Below, in pieces: positions 34,401-42,079 of a stretch of 64,000 nt of DNA. Below the pieces are notes generated by a model that was not told the DNA's origin, did no database searches, and saw only the letters and a program-made list of their open reading frames with translations. The stretch comes from VRUE01 sp033856195 (lineage in GTDB: Bacteria; Actinomycetota; Thermoleophilia; Solirubrobacterales; 70-9): contig JAWVFL010000055.1 of the NCBI GenBank assembly GCA_033856195.1, positions 62,001-126,000 on the forward strand, written 5' to 3'. Position 1 is the stretch's first letter; every line of letters starts with the position of its first letter. Position numbers and translations under genes: made by a program.

Positions 34401-34856
34401 ATGACCACCTCCCACAACCGCGTCGCCGTCCTGCACGGGGTCAACTTCAACATCCTCGATCGTCGCGATCCGGCGATCTACGGCGGCCTCTCGCTGCGCA
34501 AATTGGAGACCAAGATCGAACGCTGGGCCCACGAGCTGGGCCTGGAAGCGATCTTCTTCCAGACCAATGCCGAGGGCGAGTTCTGTGAATACCTGCACCG
34601 CGTTCCGGAGCTGGCGGACGCGGCCCTGGTCAACGCCGGCGCTTGGTCCCATTACAGCCGAGCGATTGCAGATGCGCTCGACGTCGCCGGTGTCCCCGCG
34701 GTCGAGGTCCATCTCTCCGACGTCGAGGCGCGCGACGAGTGGCGCAAGCTGTCGGTCTTCGACGGCCTGGTGCTGAGCAAGATCTTCGGCAAGGGCCCGG
34801 ATGGCTATCGCGAGGCGCTCGAGCTGCTCGCCGCCGAGCTCGGCGCCGGCGCGTGA
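34401..34856 (+). CDS. aroQ: Type II 3-dehydroquinate dehydratase, divergent
   Basis: 151 aa from ATG 34401, with GGGGAGGGG six bases upstream. The family framework is clear (VLHGVNFNIL, DPAIYGG with the Tyr, QTNAEGEF, NAGAWSHYSRAI, VEVHLSDVEARDEWR), but several near-invariant residues differ: GPNLN is GVNFN, QSN is QTN, NPGAY is NAGAW, HLSN is HLSD. It completes the local set for chorismate synthesis. Since aroB and aroE are adjacent, the dehydratase role is likely despite the changes. Confidence 0.8.
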   Translation: MTTSHNRVAVLHGVNFNILDRRDPAIYGGLSLRKLETKIERWAHELGLEAIFFQTNAEGEFCEYLHRVPELADAALVNAGAWSHYSRAIADALDVAGVPAVEVHLSDVEARDEWRKLSVFDGLVLSKIFGKGPDGYREALELLAAELGAGA

Positions 34857-34875
34857 GCACGGGGCGAGCAGGGAA

Positions 34876-35937
34876 GTGACGCCGGCGCGCGGAGATCGCC
34901 TTGCGGCTCTGGTTGCCGAGCGGGAGCTGGATTGCTTTCTCGTCACCGATCTGACCAACGTCAGCTACCTGACCGGCTTCGGCGGCACCAACGGCGCCTG
35001 CGTCTGCGGGACCGAGCAACGCGTCTTCCTCACCGACTTTCGCTACACCGAGCGAGCCGAAGCCGAGGTCGAGGGTTGGGACGTGGTCACCGTCGAGGAC
35101 GACTGGCTCGGCGGCATCGCCGCACGGCTGTCCGGCAAGGCCGGCTTCGAAGACCACCACATGGCGGTTCGTACGCTGAAGCGGCTGGAAGAGAAACTGG
35201 CCGACGGCATCGCCCTGGAGGGCGCGGGCGGGACCGTCGAGAAGCTGCGCCGGGTCAAGGACGAGGCCGAGCTGACCGCGATCGCCGCGGCCGCCGAGCT
35301 GGCCGATGAGATCTGGCGCTGGTCGCTGGAGCGTGGCCTCGCAGGACGCAGTGAGCTCGACGTCGCCCGCGCGGCCGAGGCGCGCATGCGCGAACAGGGC
35401 GCCGAGCCCTCCTTTCCGACGATCGTCGCCGCCGGCCCCAATGGAGCTCTGCCTCACGCTGAGCCGGGCGAGCGCGAGATCGGCCGTGGCGAGCTGGTCG
35501 TCTTCGACATGGGGGCGAAGCTCGACGGATACTGCTCCGACGGCACCCGGACCTTTGCCACCGGTGAGCCCGGCGAGGCTGCCCGCGCCGTCTACGAGAC
35601 CGTGCGCGTGGCCCAGGAAACCGCGCTGGCGAAAGTCACCGCCGGCATCAAAGCCGAGGACGTCGACAGCGTCGCCCGCGAGTTGATCGCGGCCGCCGGG
35701 CACGGCGAGCGCTTCGGCCACGGCCTCGGCCACGGCGTCGGGCTGGAGGTCCACGAGGAGCCCCGTGTCTCACAGCGCTCCGAGGACGTGCTCGCGGCCG
35801 GCGAAGTGGTGACGATCGAGCCCGGGATCTATCTGCCCGGTGAGCTGGGGGTACGGATCGAGGACCTCGTCGTCGTCGCCGAAGATGGCTACCGCAACCT
35901 CAGCGGACTGCCCAAGCAGATCCAGCTGGTCGAATAG
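34876..35937 (+). CDS. pepP: Xaa-Pro aminopeptidase (M24B)
   Basis: 353 aa from GTG 34876; frames starting earlier lie in aroQ. N-terminal creatinase-like domain, then the pita-bread domain with metal ligands: VVFDMGAKLDGYCSDGTRTF (two Asp), GHGLGHGVGLEVHE (His), VVTIEPGIY (Glu) and GVRIEDLV (Glu). It removes N-terminal residues before proline. It lies between aroQ and the efp region as in mycobacteria. Confidence 0.9.
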   Translation: MTPARGDRLAALVAERELDCFLVTDLTNVSYLTGFGGTNGACVCGTEQRVFLTDFRYTERAEAEVEGWDVVTVEDDWLGGIAARLSGKAGFEDHHMAVRTLKRLEEKLADGIALEGAGGTVEKLRRVKDEAELTAIAAAAELADEIWRWSLERGLAGRSELDVARAAEARMREQGAEPSFPTIVAAGPNGALPHAEPGEREIGRGELVVFDMGAKLDGYCSDGTRTFATGEPGEAARAVYETVRVAQETALAKVTAGIKAEDVDSVARELIAAAGHGERFGHGLGHGVGLEVHEEPRVSQRSEDVLAAGEVVTIEPGIYLPGELGVRIEDLVVVAEDGYRNLSGLPKQIQLVE

Positions 35938-35996
35938 CTCTCGCCAGGGCTGCTGCAACGCTCATTGCGGCGGCGCGATCTGCCGATCAGTGTGGT

Positions 35997-37043
35997 GTGA
36001 ACGCGATTGCCATGCCCAGGCCTGAGTCGCTGGCGGCCGCCCGCAAGGACGCCCGCCGCGAGCGCCTGCTCGACATGGAGCAGCGAGTGCGCCGCTACCG
36101 CGCCGCCTGTTTCGGGATCCTCGCGCTTGCCCTGGCCTCGGCGGGCCCCTCGGTCGGCTGGCTCTGGCTGGCTCCCCTGGCGGCCGGCTTCGCTGGCTTC
36201 GCCGTCGCCGACCACTTCATGAAGGCCAGCGAGAGGCCCTGGCTCTGGGTCGCCGGAGCGTGGGGAGCCCTGCCCCTCCTGCTTGGCGGTGCGGTGATCG
36301 CCACCGGCGGCCCGACCAGTCCCGTCCTGATGTGGTTCGCGCTGCCGGCGGTGACACTGGGCGCGAGATTCGACCCATGGGGCATGGTCGTCGGCACGGT
36401 CTACCTCGTCACGATCTTCCTGGTCAGCGCGGTCGCTGTCGATCCAGCCAGTGCGTCAGCGCACAGCCAGGCCCTGGTTGCCACGGTCGCGCTGGTCCTC
36501 AGCACGGTGATCCTCTCGGGGGCCTTGGTCGAATCCGACCGCGCCCACCGGCGCCGCTCGACCCTCGATCCGCTCACCGGCCTTTTCAACCGCAACGCCC
36601 TCGAGCAACGCCTCGCCGAGCTCGACGGCGCCCCCTGCGACACCGGTGCCGGGCATTCGCACGCGCTGCTGCTCTGTGACCTCGACCACTTCAAGCGGGT
36701 CAACGACCGGCTCGGCCACGCGGCGGGCGACGCCGTATTGCAGGACGTCGCCTACACGATGCGGGCCGTCCTGCGTGCGGACGATTCGATCTACCGCATC
36801 GGCGGCGAGGAGATCCTCGTCGTCCTGCCGGGAGCGAGCGAGAAGGATGCGGTCGCGATCGCCGAGCGGCTGCGTCAGGCGGTGCGCAAGCGCCGGCCGG
36901 TGGGGGTGGAGGTGACGATCAGCATCGGCGCGGCTGTGACCAAGCCGAGCACGGTCAACACCGATGACCTGGTTGCCCGCGCCGACGCCGCTCTTTACTC
37001 GGCGAAGGCCAACGGCCGCGACGCCGTCTTCGTAGCCAACTAG
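35997..37043 (+). CDS. Membrane-bound diguanylate cyclase (GGDEF)
   Basis: 348 aa, GTG start. An N-terminal region with about five or six hydrophobic segments (about 38-180) is followed by a GGDEF domain: DPLTGLFNRNAL, LLLCDLDHFKRVNDRLGH and the active loop RIGGEEILVVLPG at about 268-280. GGEE is a permitted active form; no RxxD inhibitory site is seen upstream. It should make cyclic di-GMP from GTP in response to a membrane signal. It breaks the mycobacterial gene order here. Confidence 0.88.
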   Translation: MNAIAMPRPESLAAARKDARRERLLDMEQRVRRYRAACFGILALALASAGPSVGWLWLAPLAAGFAGFAVADHFMKASERPWLWVAGAWGALPLLLGGAVIATGGPTSPVLMWFALPAVTLGARFDPWGMVVGTVYLVTIFLVSAVAVDPASASAHSQALVATVALVLSTVILSGALVESDRAHRRRSTLDPLTGLFNRNALEQRLAELDGAPCDTGAGHSHALLLCDLDHFKRVNDRLGHAAGDAVLQDVAYTMRAVLRADDSIYRIGGEEILVVLPGASEKDAVAIAERLRQAVRKRRPVGVEVTISIGAAVTKPSTVNTDDLVARADAALYSAKANGRDAVFVAN

Positions 37044-37046
37044 CGC

Positions 37047-38096
37047 TCAGCGACTGAGGTCGACGCTGTCGTCGAGGCGCTCGGCGAAAGCGGCGATCAG
37101 CGCGACGGTCGCCTCGACGTCGGCGAGATCGACCATCTCGACCGGCGAGTGCATGTAGCGCAGCGGGATCGAGACGAGGCCGGTCGGGATCCCGGAGCGA
37201 GCGAACTGGATGCCGTCCGCGTCGGTGCTGGTCGAGTTGCCGGTGCCCCCGACCGTGTGCTCGATCCCAGCCTCTTCGGCGACCGTGACGAGCAGGTCGA
37301 ATACCTTGGGCGAGAGCGTCGCGCCGCGATAGATCACCGGGCCCGAGCCGAGCGAGTGGCTGCCAAGCTCCTTCTCGTCGATGCCGGGAGCGTCGGTCGC
37401 ATGGGTGACGTCGACGACGATCGCGAGATCGGGCTGGACCGCAAAGGCGGAAGTGCGCGCGCCGAAGAGCCCGATCTCCTCCTGCACGGCGGCGATCGCG
37501 GCGAAGCTGCTCTTGAGCGGGTCGCCCTCGTGGCAGCGCCGCAGCGCCTCCAGCGCGACATAGGCGCCGAGACGATTGTCCATCGAGCGCGAGACGACGC
37601 GATCCCCGGCCAAGCCAAGAGGCTCAGTGGCGATGACGACCGGGTCGCCAACCCTGACCAGGTCCTCTGCCTCTTCCCGGTCGGAGACGCCGATGTCGAT
37701 GTGCAGCGACTTCATCTCGACGACCTTCTTGCGCTGGTCGGCATCGAGCAGATGCAGGGGCTTGCGCCCGACCACGCCCAGCACCGGCCCTTTCAGGCCC
37801 TGGACCTCGACCCGCTGGCCGACCAGGATCTGAGGATCCCAGCCTCCTATCGGCGCGAACCAGAGGATGCCCTTCTCGTCGATGTGGCGGATCACCAGGC
37901 CGATCTCGTCGATGTGCCCGACGACCGCGAGCAGCGGCGCGGCGTCGCCGATTCGAGCCACGGAGGAGCCGATGCCATCGGCGGAGAGCTCGGCGAAGGA
38001 CGCCTCCTCTCGCCAGAGCGTTGCCGCCTGGGCCTCATAGCCGGAGGGGCCCGGAACGCGAAGGAGCTTGTCGAGTAGTCCAGGGGTTTTGCTCAC
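37047..38096 (-). CDS. M42-family metallopeptidase
   Basis: 349 aa, convergent with the cyclase gene and 3 bp apart. Metal sites expected for M42 aminopeptidases: VVGHIDEIGLV (His, Asp), SMDNRLGAYVALE (Asp), AVQEEIGLFGA (two Glu), DVTHATD and a final PLRYMHSPVEMVD (His). These enzymes form large tetrahedral particles and trim peptides. Confidence 0.9.
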   Translation of the reverse strand: MSKTPGLLDKLLRVPGPSGYEAQAATLWREEASFAELSADGIGSSVARIGDAAPLLAVVGHIDEIGLVIRHIDEKGILWFAPIGGWDPQILVGQRVEVQGLKGPVLGVVGRKPLHLLDADQRKKVVEMKSLHIDIGVSDREEAEDLVRVGDPVVIATEPLGLAGDRVVSRSMDNRLGAYVALEALRRCHEGDPLKSSFAAIAAVQEEIGLFGARTSAFAVQPDLAIVVDVTHATDAPGIDEKELGSHSLGSGPVIYRGATLSPKVFDLLVTVAEEAGIEHTVGGTGNSTSTDADGIQFARSGIPTGLVSIPLRYMHSPVEMVDLADVEATVALIAAFAERLDDSVDLSR

Positions 38097-38161
38097 GGTC
38101 GCGGCAGTATGTCGATTCGGACAAACGTCCGCCTTGCGGGGATTCGAATAGCGTCCTCGTC

Positions 38162-38959
38162 ATGAACTCAGGCGGCATTACCGGACTGATCACCGGCGCA
38201 TCGAGCGGGATCGGCGAGGCGACGGCGCACCGGCTGGCACGAGAGCCCGGCGCCGAGCTGATCCTCGTCGCCCGCCGCGAGGACCGGTTGCGGGCGCTGG
38301 CGGACTCGCTCCCCTGCAAGGCAAGTTACGTCGCCGCGGACCTCACCGATCCCGATGCGCCGGAGCGCATACGCGCCCACATCGCCGAGCACGGCGGTCA
38401 CCTCACCCTGCTGGTGAACAACGCCGGAGCCGCCTGGCGCGGGGGCTTTGCCGAGAGCGGCTACGCCAACGTCCATCGCCACATGGAGCTCAACTTCGAC
38501 GCCGTGGTCCGCCTCACCGAGGCGCTGCTGCCGGTCCTGCGGGCCTCGGCGCCGAGCGCGATCGTCAACGTCGCCAGCACCGCCGGCCGGGTCGCCCGCG
38601 CTCGCACCGGCGCCTACTCGGCAAGCAAGTTCGCCCTGATCGGCTGGACCGACTCGCTCTATGCCGAGGAGCAGGCGCACGGCGTCCATATCGGCATGGT
38701 CCTGCCCGGCTTCATCGCCACCGAGGGCTTCCCGGCGACGGAGCTGCGCGAGAAAGCCCTGACCCGCTGGATGGTCTCGAAGCCGGAGAAGGTCGCCGAG
38801 GCGATCGTCGAGGCGGGGCCGGGGGGCAAGGCCGAGCGCTACGTGCCGCGCGGCTACGCGTTCACGGCGGTGGCCCGGATCCTGATGCCGCGCCTGGTCC
38901 GCCGCGTTCTCTCTGGCGGCGCGGCCGGTGCGCTGACCACCAGCACCAGCGTCGACTAG
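38162..38959 (+). CDS. Short-chain dehydrogenase/reductase
   Basis: 265 aa from ATG 38162, seven bases after TAGCGT (38149-38154), so the extended frame from 38021 is not used. TGASSGIGEA (cofactor loop), NNAG, an active Ser in VASTAGR and YSASK (Tyr, Lys) give a classical SDR. An Arg at the end of strand 2 (ARRED) favours NADP(H). Substrate unknown. Confidence 0.88.
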   Translation: MNSGGITGLITGASSGIGEATAHRLAREPGAELILVARREDRLRALADSLPCKASYVAADLTDPDAPERIRAHIAEHGGHLTLLVNNAGAAWRGGFAESGYANVHRHMELNFDAVVRLTEALLPVLRASAPSAIVNVASTAGRVARARTGAYSASKFALIGWTDSLYAEEQAHGVHIGMVLPGFIATEGFPATELREKALTRWMVSKPEKVAEAIVEAGPGGKAERYVPRGYAFTAVARILMPRLVRRVLSGGAAGALTTSTSVD

Positions 38960-39447
38960 AAGAAGCGTGCGGCAGTCAGCCGGCAGTAGTGGAATTCGAA
39001 GACGAAGCTGACGTTGTTGGCGGCGTTGCTCGCCCGTTCGACCCGGATCTGTTCGTGCGCCGCCTTTATTTCTTCGTCGGCTTTCAGGGCCTTGCCGAGT
39101 TTGCGCAGGTTGGTCCGCACGATGCCCAGCTGCTTGAACCACTTGAGCAGGCGCGTGTCATCGGCAGGGGGCCTCGGCACGCCGGCCAGCTTCTGCACGG
39201 TCTTGCCGAAGACGACCGAGGCATGGATGAACTGGGCGCCCGCTTCCTTCATCTTGGCCGGCACGCGGCTCTTCGCCCTGTCTTTGGCGTTCTTGAGGAT
39301 CCGCTTGTTTGCTTCAGTGTTGGCCTGGCAGATCGGCTCGACCCCTTCGCGGTACTGATCGCGCGTCGGTTCTTCCGCCCAGGCGGGTACCGCAAGCAAC
39401 AACGTCGCAGCGGCGACCGCGACGGCAAGTGTGAGGACCCCCTTCAT
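38956..39447 (-). CDS. Secreted helical protein, lineage-typical
   Basis: 163 aa with signal peptide (MKGVLTLAVAVAAATLLLAVPAWA, cleavage near 24) and a helical mature part with two cysteines, one in EPICQANTEAN and one near the end (HYCRLTA). It resembles a family of small exported proteins I associate with Solirubrobacterales. It overlaps the SDR gene end by 4 bp, tail to tail. Function unknown. Confidence 0.65.
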   Translation of the reverse strand: MKGVLTLAVAVAAATLLLAVPAWAEEPTRDQYREGVEPICQANTEANKRILKNAKDRAKSRVPAKMKEAGAQFIHASVVFGKTVQKLAGVPRPPADDTRLLKWFKQLGIVRTNLRKLGKALKADEEIKAAHEQIRVERASNAANNVSFVFEFHYCRLTAARFF

Positions 39448-39539
39448 TCCCTGTCCGCACGTTAGACGATCGATCCGCGGCCACCTGTTGTGCTCCGGAG
39501 AAGTCCCGTCGCGCCCCCGCTTCTCTAGGATTCGCCGCC

Positions 39540-40100
39540 GTGATCTCGACCAACCAGTTCAGGAACGGCTCCCACATCGAAATCGACGGGACGATCTTCC
39601 GGATCATCGAGTTCCAGCACGTCAAGCCCGGCAAGGGCGGCGCGTTCGTGCGCACCAAGCTGCGCAAGATCGAGGACGGCACGGTCCAGGACAAGACGTT
39701 CAGGGCTGGCGAGAAGTTCCGGCCGGTCCACACCGAGTCGCGCAAGATGCAGTACCTCTACGACTCCGGCGACGCGGCGGTCTTCATGGACACGCGCGAC
39801 TACGAGCAGATCGAGATCCCGCGCGAGCTGACCGACGAGGCGATGCAGTGGCTGCTGCCCAACGCCGAGGTCGACGTCCTCTTCGTCGACGAGCGGCCCA
39901 GCGACGTCCAGGTCGCCAGCGCGATCGACATGAAGGTGACCCAGACCGAGCCCGGCGTAAAGGGGGACACCGCCTCGGGCGGCGGCAACAAGTCGGCGAC
40001 CCTCGAGTCCGGCGTCGTCGTGCAGGTGCCGCTCTTCATCGAAGAGGGCGAGACGATCCGCGTCGACACCCGCAGCAGCGAGTACGTCTCCCGCGCCTGA
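39540..40100 (+). CDS. efp: Elongation factor P
   Basis: 186 aa, GTG start eight bases after TAGGAT (39526-39531). The KOW-like N-domain carries the loop KPGKGGAF with the lysine that reaches the peptidyl-transferase centre, followed by MQYLYDSGDAAVFMDTRDYEQ and two OB domains. It rescues ribosomes at polyproline stretches; several products in this window contain them. Modification enzymes are not in view. Confidence 0.94.
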   Translation: MISTNQFRNGSHIEIDGTIFRIIEFQHVKPGKGGAFVRTKLRKIEDGTVQDKTFRAGEKFRPVHTESRKMQYLYDSGDAAVFMDTRDYEQIEIPRELTDEAMQWLLPNAEVDVLFVDERPSDVQVASAIDMKVTQTEPGVKGDTASGGGNKSATLESGVVVQVPLFIEEGETIRVDTRSSEYVSRA

Positions 40101-40177
40101 GGCCAGGGGGAAGGTCTCACGCCTAAGGTGGCTGATGCTGAGCACCGTCTTCGCTGGCCCGGCGATGGCAGGCCGCT

Positions 40178-40540
40178 TGGAAGTTCAACGGGGAAGAACT
40201 GAAAGGCACGGAAACGATCCTCGAGGCGCCCAAAAAAAGCGGCTTCGGGCATATGGGGGATGACGACCACCTGCGACAACTTCCTCTATGAACGGCAAAG
40301 GGAACATCACGAGCCTTCCTGGCCCGCCAACCTGACCACGACCGGCGGCAGCAACTACCTCGTGGTCAAAGGAGTGGACGTTTGGATCCTCTGCGGCGGC
40401 TGGCTTTGCCCGCTGTGGCGCGTCTGGGCCCACGTCACCGGGTCGGCCGGCGGCATAATCAGCAACGGAAAGCTGTGCTCGATGTCTCCGGCAACGTCGG
40501 CCTCCTGGCCCTCAGCTATGTGCGCGGCCGACGACTCTGG
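40178..40540 (+). pseudogene. Decayed fragment of a secreted surface-protein gene
   Basis: The 500-bp gap between efp and nusB is not random: one frame reads WKFNGEELKGTETILEAPKK, a second MTTTCDNFLYE, a third NGKGNITSLP, then the second frame resumes with ANLTTTGGSNYLVVKGVDV and HVTGSAGGIISNG, and another gives DVSGNVGLLALSY. Joined, these follow the order of a family of exported repeats I remember from Solirubrobacterales. At least two frameshifts or deletions break it. No start codon with ribosome site is left. Confidence 0.5.
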
Positions 40541-40597
40541 CGCTCACGCCGTCCGGGAGCCTATGCCTCCGGCCACCCGACCGCTCGAAGCGGCAGA

Positions 40598-40987
40598 ATG
40601 GCACCCATGCGCCGTTCCGACCAGCGCCGCGACGCCATCTTCGCCTGCTATCAGCGCGACGTCACCGGGCGCCCGCTCGAGGAGCTGGTCGCCGAGTCGC
40701 GCCCCTTCACGCGCGAGCTCGCGGCTGGGGTCGAGGCCCACCGGGACGAGCTCGATGCCTACATCGCTCGCCACGCCAAGGGTTGGGAGCTGGAGCGGAT
40801 CGCGCCACTGGAGCGCAACGTGATGCGGGTGGCGCTGTACGAGATCGAGCACTCGGACGACGTGCCGACCGAGGTCGCGATCGACGAGGCGATCGAGATC
40901 GCCAAAGAGTACTGCGGCGCCGATGCGCCGGGCTTCATCAACGGCGTCCTCGGCGCGATTGCGCGCGAGCGGGAGGGAGTCCGCTGA
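40598..40987 (+). CDS. nusB: Transcription antitermination factor NusB
   Basis: 129 aa; ATG 40598 or the second ATG at 40607. The all-helical fold is recognisable: RRDAIFACYQRDVTG, RHAKGWELERIAPLERNVMRVALYEI and TEVAIDEAIEIAKEYCG-DAPGFINGVLG. It binds boxA of rRNA with NusE. The next small gene overlaps its stop. Confidence 0.92.
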   Translation: MAPMRRSDQRRDAIFACYQRDVTGRPLEELVAESRPFTRELAAGVEAHRDELDAYIARHAKGWELERIAPLERNVMRVALYEIEHSDDVPTEVAIDEAIEIAKEYCGADAPGFINGVLGAIAREREGVR

Positions 40988-41157
40988 GCCGCCTGCGCGA
41001 GATCTCGGAACGGCTGCAGGCGATCGCCCGCGAGCTGGAGGGCGAAGAGGCGGACGACGCCCGCGCCGCGGAGCTCTCCCGCGAGGCAGCTGAGCTCTCG
41101 GCCGAGGCGGTCGAGGAGGCAAACCGCCGCATCCGCGAGGGCGAGACCTCCGCGTGA
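40984..41157 (+). CDS. XseB-like 57-aa helical protein with a probable CTG start
   Basis: The frame has no ATG, GTG or TTG nearby. CTG 40984 sits four bases after GGGAGGGAG and overlaps the nusB stop as CTGA, just as other operons here use ATGA or GTGA. The product is a two-helix charged protein (LREISERLQAIARELE..., EAVEEANRRI) at the place that xseB (exonuclease VII small subunit) holds in nusB-xseA-xseB-ispA-dxs clusters. No xseA is present, so the XseB identity is tentative. Confidence 0.5.
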   Translation: MSRLREISERLQAIARELEGEEADDARAAELSREAAELSAEAVEEANRRIREGETSA

Positions 41158-41165
41158 TCCGCCCG

Positions 41166-41212
41166 TTCCGCTGTTCCTTTGCGGCGAATGGCAGTGTCAG
41201 GGAACAGCGGAA
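41166..41212. repeat. 12-bp inverted repeat before ispA
   Basis: TTCCGCTGTTCC (41166-41177) and its perfect complement (41201-41212) flank 23 bases, ending four bases before the ispA GTG. The first half-site plus TTT recurs at about 34347 before aroQ. Confidence 0.55.
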
Positions 41213-41215
41213 GCG

Positions 41216-42079
41216 GTGAGCTACCCGGAGGACTTGCACCAGCTCGTCGATGCCGAGCTGGAGCGCTTGACGTTCCCGGCACCCGAGCCGACCGCAGGCC
41301 TGCAGGAGGCGATGCGCTACTCCCTGCTCGCCGGCGGCAAGCGGGTTCGACCGGTCCTGGCCCTGTCAACAGCACGGGCCCTGGGCGCCGAGCCCGAGCG
41401 CTTCCTGCCGATCGCCTGCGCGATCGAGCTGATCCACACCTACTCGCTGATCCACGACGACCTGCCGGCGATGGACGACGACGAGCTGCGCCGCGGGCAG
41501 CCGACGTCCCACGTCAAGTACGGCGAGGACGTGGCGATCCTCGCCGGCGACGGCCTCTTCGCGGAGGCGGTCCGGCTTGGCTGCGAGCAGCCTGGTGAGC
41601 CCGCCCGGGTGCTGGCCGCGCTGCGCGAGCTGAGCGCCGCCACCGGCGTCGACGGCATGGTCGGCGGCCAGTACGTCGACGTGGTCGTCGAGGATCGCGA
41701 CGCCGAGGGCTTGCGCTCGCTGCACACGCTGAAGACCGGACGGCTGATCGCCGCCAGCGTCGGCGTCGTGCTGACCCTCGAAGGTCTGGCCGAACCTGAG
41801 ACAATCCCCTTTCGCCGATTTGCCAGCGAGCTGGGCGTGCTCTTCCAGATCGTCGACGACATCCTCGATGTGACCGGAAGCGCCGAGCGGCTCGGTAAGC
41901 CCCATGGAAGCGACGAGCGACATGGAAAACTCACCTACGTCAGCCTCTTCGGCCTCGAGCGCGCGCGTGAGCTCGCGGCGGAGTCGCATGAAAAGGCGGT
42001 CGCGGCCCTCGGCGAGGCCAGTGGTGAGACGGGCGATCTGAACCGAGTGGCCGACTACATCTTCACCAGAGACGAATGA
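41216..42079 (+). CDS. ispA: Polyprenyl diphosphate synthase (IspA type)
   Basis: 287 aa, GTG start. First aspartate-rich motif HDDLPAMDDD, second FQIVDDILDVTG, with GGKRVRP before and KTGRLI between; the residues before the first motif (YSLI) suggest a short-chain product such as farnesyl or geranylgeranyl diphosphate. ATGA overlap with dxs couples isoprenoid entry and chain elongation. Confidence 0.9.
   Translation: MSYPEDLHQLVDAELERLTFPAPEPTAGLQEAMRYSLLAGGKRVRPVLALSTARALGAEPERFLPIACAIELIHTYSLIHDDLPAMDDDELRRGQPTSHVKYGEDVAILAGDGLFAEAVRLGCEQPGEPARVLAALRELSAATGVDGMVGGQYVDVVVEDRDAEGLRSLHTLKTGRLIAASVGVVLTLEGLAEPETIPFRRFASELGVLFQIVDDILDVTGSAERLGKPHGSDERHGKLTYVSLFGLERARELAAESHEKAVAALGEASGETGDLNRVADYIFTRDE

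Noticed and set aside
40260..40823. 187-codon frame overlapping nusB
   Set aside because: Its first third belongs to the decayed surface-protein gene and the rest is out of frame with nusB; no ribosome site.
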